Positions 62,283 through 64,000 of a stretch of DNA of 64,000 nt are shown piece by piece. This DNA is from Halomarina litorea (GTDB lineage: Archaea; Halobacteriota; Halobacteria; Halobacteriales; Haloarculaceae): assembly GCF_024227715.1 (NCBI RefSeq), contig NZ_CP100451.1:62001-126000 (forward strand). The letters run 5' to 3'. How positions within the stretch are numbered: the first letter of the stretch is position 1; every line of letters starts with the position of its first letter. The notes below the pieces were generated by a model, which searched no databases, was not told the DNA's origin, and saw only the letters and a program-made list of their open reading frames with translations. The position numbers and the translations under genes were made by a program.

Positions 62283-62324
62283 TTAACCAACAACTGCTCG
62301 TTACTCTGTCGCTCTGTTGGTTAA
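62283..62324. repeat. 42-bp dyad, copy 3
   Basis: TTAACCAACA at 62283-62292 and TGTTGGTTAA at 62315-62324, 22 bp apart, 32 bp after the stop of the gene at 61760. Same arms and spacing as copies 1 and 2, different spacer. Confidence 0.8.
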
Positions 62325-62434
62325 CCGATAGCGGAGTAGGCAGACGAAGGGTTGGCAACCACCGCTAAACACTACTTTCTTTCAGGCCGGTTCAGGGTGA
62401 CGCAGCTGTTAGACACGTGCCGCGAGTCTAACAC

Positions 62435-62731
62435 TCAGGCAGTTGGTCGGTGCCGCCGAATACTCCATCCCAGATACGCAAATCCAGCGACGACGAAGAC
62501 GGGGAGAATGATTTCCAACCGACCGAGGAGGAAGGCAGCGGAGAGCAGCCCACCGAGAACGCCAACGACAGTCGCGTGTTCGCGGTCACCTCGTCGTGCG
62601 AGGAAAGACACCGCACAAATCACGGCCACACTCACGAGTCCGAAGAACAACTGCCCCTCGATGACTACCGCATACGCCAGCACGAGTATCGAGAGGAGGG
62701 CTGTCGCAACGATTGCGCTGTAACGGTCCAT
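62435..62731 (-). CDS. small multi-helix membrane protein
   Basis: The 98-residue protein has four short hydrophobic segments (about 5-20, 24-44, 52-66 and 70-88) separated by charged turns, ending in a basic RRHRPTA tail. The start is ATG 62731. No motif recognised. It lies downstream of the flavoprotein gene on the same strand, about 210 bp away. Confidence 0.7.
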   Translation of the reverse strand: MDRYSAIVATALLSILVLAYAVVIEGQLFFGLVSVAVICAVSFLARRGDREHATVVGVLGGLLSAAFLLGRLEIILPVFVVAGFAYLGWSIRRHRPTA

Positions 62732-62943
62732 ATTCTAACTATTTCCTTAGGAGGGTATAGGTCTTCTCGCGGACTGATAGACTCACGCTCTCTGTCTAAC
62801 ATGCGCTATTGATACCGGAGATTCTCAAACACGACCTCGGATGCCAGTTCGTGAATCGCTCGTGACTTCGGTCGGGATATCTCCCATAGCGACGCCGGAA
62901 CGTGATCAGCCACAGCTTCGTCACCCTGAGTCGCTTCGTACCG

Positions 62944-64000
62944 CTATGATGGTTTGTGGACCCCACCGGCAGCTGAGTTGATGCTCTCCGGGAGCGTGGG
63001 GTGGATATGCATCGTGTCCGCGACATCCTCCGCTGTCGCGCCGAGTTCGATCGCGAGCACCAGTTCGTGAACGATCTCCGCGCCCTGCTCGCCGACGATG
63101 TGCGCGCCCAGTAGTTCGTCACTGTCGGCGTCCGTAACGAGCTTGACGAATCCAGCAGTCTCGCCGAGTGCTTTCGGCTTTCCCTGTTCGGCGAGGTCCT
63201 GACGGCCGACTCCCACCTCGTAGCCCGCATCACGGGCTTCCCGCTCGGTGAGTCCCACGTGTCCGATCTGCGGGTCGGTGAACACCGCCCACGGGACGAC
63301 CCGATCCTCCGTGCTGACGTCGTCGCCGTGCGCAAGATGCCGGGAGAGACGGTCCGCGTTGTCCCGGGCCGAGTGAGTGAACATCGGTGGACCACTGACG
63401 TCACCGATGGCGTAGACACCCTCCGCCGTCGTTGCGAAACGATCGTCGGTTGCAACGAACCCGTCTTCGTCAGTTTCGATACCAGCTTCGTCGAGTCCGA
63501 TCTCGTCAGTATTCGGGGTTCGTCCGACTGCCATGAGGACGTCCGAGGCGGTCACGTCGAGCGTGCCATCCGATCCGTTCCCCTCGACGCGAATATCCTC
63601 ACCCGAGGGGTCGAGTGATTCGACAGCGGTCCCAGTGTGGACGTCGATCCCCTCCTCGACGAAGACGTCCTCTATCACACGGCTGACGTCGGGTTCCTCG
63701 CGAGGGAGAAGTCGATCGGGGCGCTGGACGACCGTGACGTCCGCGCCGAACCGGTGGTACATCTGGGCGTACTCACAGCCGACGTATCCGCCCCCGACGA
63801 CGACGAGCGAATCGGGAACCTCGTCGAGGAACAGCATATCGGTACTGTCGAGGACCGCCACGTCGTCGAGTCCGTCGATCGGTGGCATCGTGGGCCGGGC
63901 ACCAGTATTGATGACGACTCGCTCGGCGGAAATCGTTCGATCACCGACGTGGAGTTCGTGTGGGGATTCGAAGCGTCCTCGCTCCTCGATGAGCGTGAGG
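62944..64000 (-). CDS. mercuric-reductase-like FAD/NAD(P) disulfide oxidoreductase (5' end outside window)
   Basis: 352 residues are visible; the start lies beyond the window. An NAD-binding fold has LVVVGGGYVGCEYAQMYHRFG. The FAD motif GVYAIGDVSGPPMFTH follows. The dimerisation domain ends MHIHPTLPESINSAAGGVHKP, with the His-Pro and Glu of the family's catalytic His-Glu pair. The C-terminal Cys pair used for Hg2+ binding in true MerA is absent, so mercury reduction is not established. The active-site disulfide lies in the missing part. After the TAG the same frame continues for 45 protein-like codons. Confidence 0.88.
   Translation of the reverse strand, partial: LTLIEERGRFESPHELHVGDRTISAERVVINTGARPTMPPIDGLDDVAVLDSTDMLFLDEVPDSLVVVGGGYVGCEYAQMYHRFGADVTVVQRPDRLLPREEPDVSRVIEDVFVEEGIDVHTGTAVESLDPSGEDIRVEGNGSDGTLDVTASDVLMAVGRTPNTDEIGLDEAGIETDEDGFVATDDRFATTAEGVYAIGDVSGPPMFTHSARDNADRLSRHLAHGDDVSTEDRVVPWAVFTDPQIGHVGLTEREARDAGYEVGVGRQDLAEQGKPKALGETAGFVKLVTDADSDELLGAHIVGEQGAEIVHELVLAIELGATAEDVADTMHIHPTLPESINSAAGGVHKPS

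Noticed and set aside
43865-62324. 42-bp dyads as Orc1/Cdc6 origin recognition boxes
   Set aside because: The arms do not match the haloarchaeal ORB pattern I know (TT...GAAAC...GGGG), and no orc1/cdc6 gene is present.
1-64000. CRISPR array or insertion sequence
   Set aside because: No regularly spaced direct repeats and no transposase-like frame were found on either strand.

Overview
The window is from a haloarchaeon (class Halobacteria). The reading frames are GC-rich and encode very acidic proteins. Exported proteins carry twin-arginine or lipobox leaders, several genes look leaderless with a TATA-like box about 25-30 nt upstream of the start codon, and there are archaeal-type genes such as TFB, NucS and TRAM proteins. 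No tRNA, rRNA or CRISPR array was found. All functional names come from reading motifs by eye; no database search was run.

Region 1 (1-19.3 kb) is core-like with a strong metal theme. It holds the end of a haem-copper oxidase subunit I gene, a CPBP-family membrane protease, and a lipoprotein with P19/Tp34-like metal-binding motifs. A Zn/Cd-type P1B ATPase, a small membrane protein and a CDF transporter follow as a cation-efflux set. Next come a small winged-helix regulator with a membrane partner, a type 1 copper protein, a large membrane protein and a methyltransferase-like membrane protein. A DtxR-family regulator with a perfect inverted repeat over its promoter heads a tight run: regulator, two-domain multicopper oxidase, ZIP transporter with an extra exported domain, type 1 copper lipoprotein.

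Region 2 (19.3-25.8 kb) carries NucS, a TRAM-domain protein, a broken and an intact winged-helix regulator of one family, and a cytochrome P450.

Region 3 (25.8-43.8 kb) begins with an AT-rich stretch encoding a Tat-exported protein and a small divergent membrane protein. It continues as a long co-directional operon that looks like an archaeal conjugation (type IV secretion) system. Its genes are: a DUF7282-like surface protein, a beta-helix surface protein, a VirB2-like pilin, a VirB6-like channel protein, a VirB3/VirB4-N-like protein, a VirB4-like ATPase, a membrane protein with a Cys-pair motif, a 1642-residue VirD4/TraG-like ATPase with extra domains, and a primase-polymerase-like protein. 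Two small frames are stitched into the operon by 4-base start/stop overlaps at both ends.

Region 4 (43.8-62.4 kb) is an accessory island. It contains a HEPN/MNT toxin-antitoxin pair, a compact tyrosine recombinase, a PhiH1-repressor-like protein, an OB-fold DNA-binding protein, a PIN/Panacea-like pair, a short Argonaute with an APAZ-nuclease partner (SPARDA-like), an extra TFB and many small haloarchaeal genes and relics. A 42-bp dyad (two 10-bp arms, invariant 22-bp spacing, non-conserved spacer) occurs three times, near 43.9, 61.6 and 62.3 kb, and brackets the island. The window ends inside a mercuric-reductase-like flavoprotein gene.

The strongest leads are the Argonaute locus with its divergent PIN/Panacea-like neighbours, the conjugation operon with its multi-domain coupling ATPase, and the three-copy dyad.
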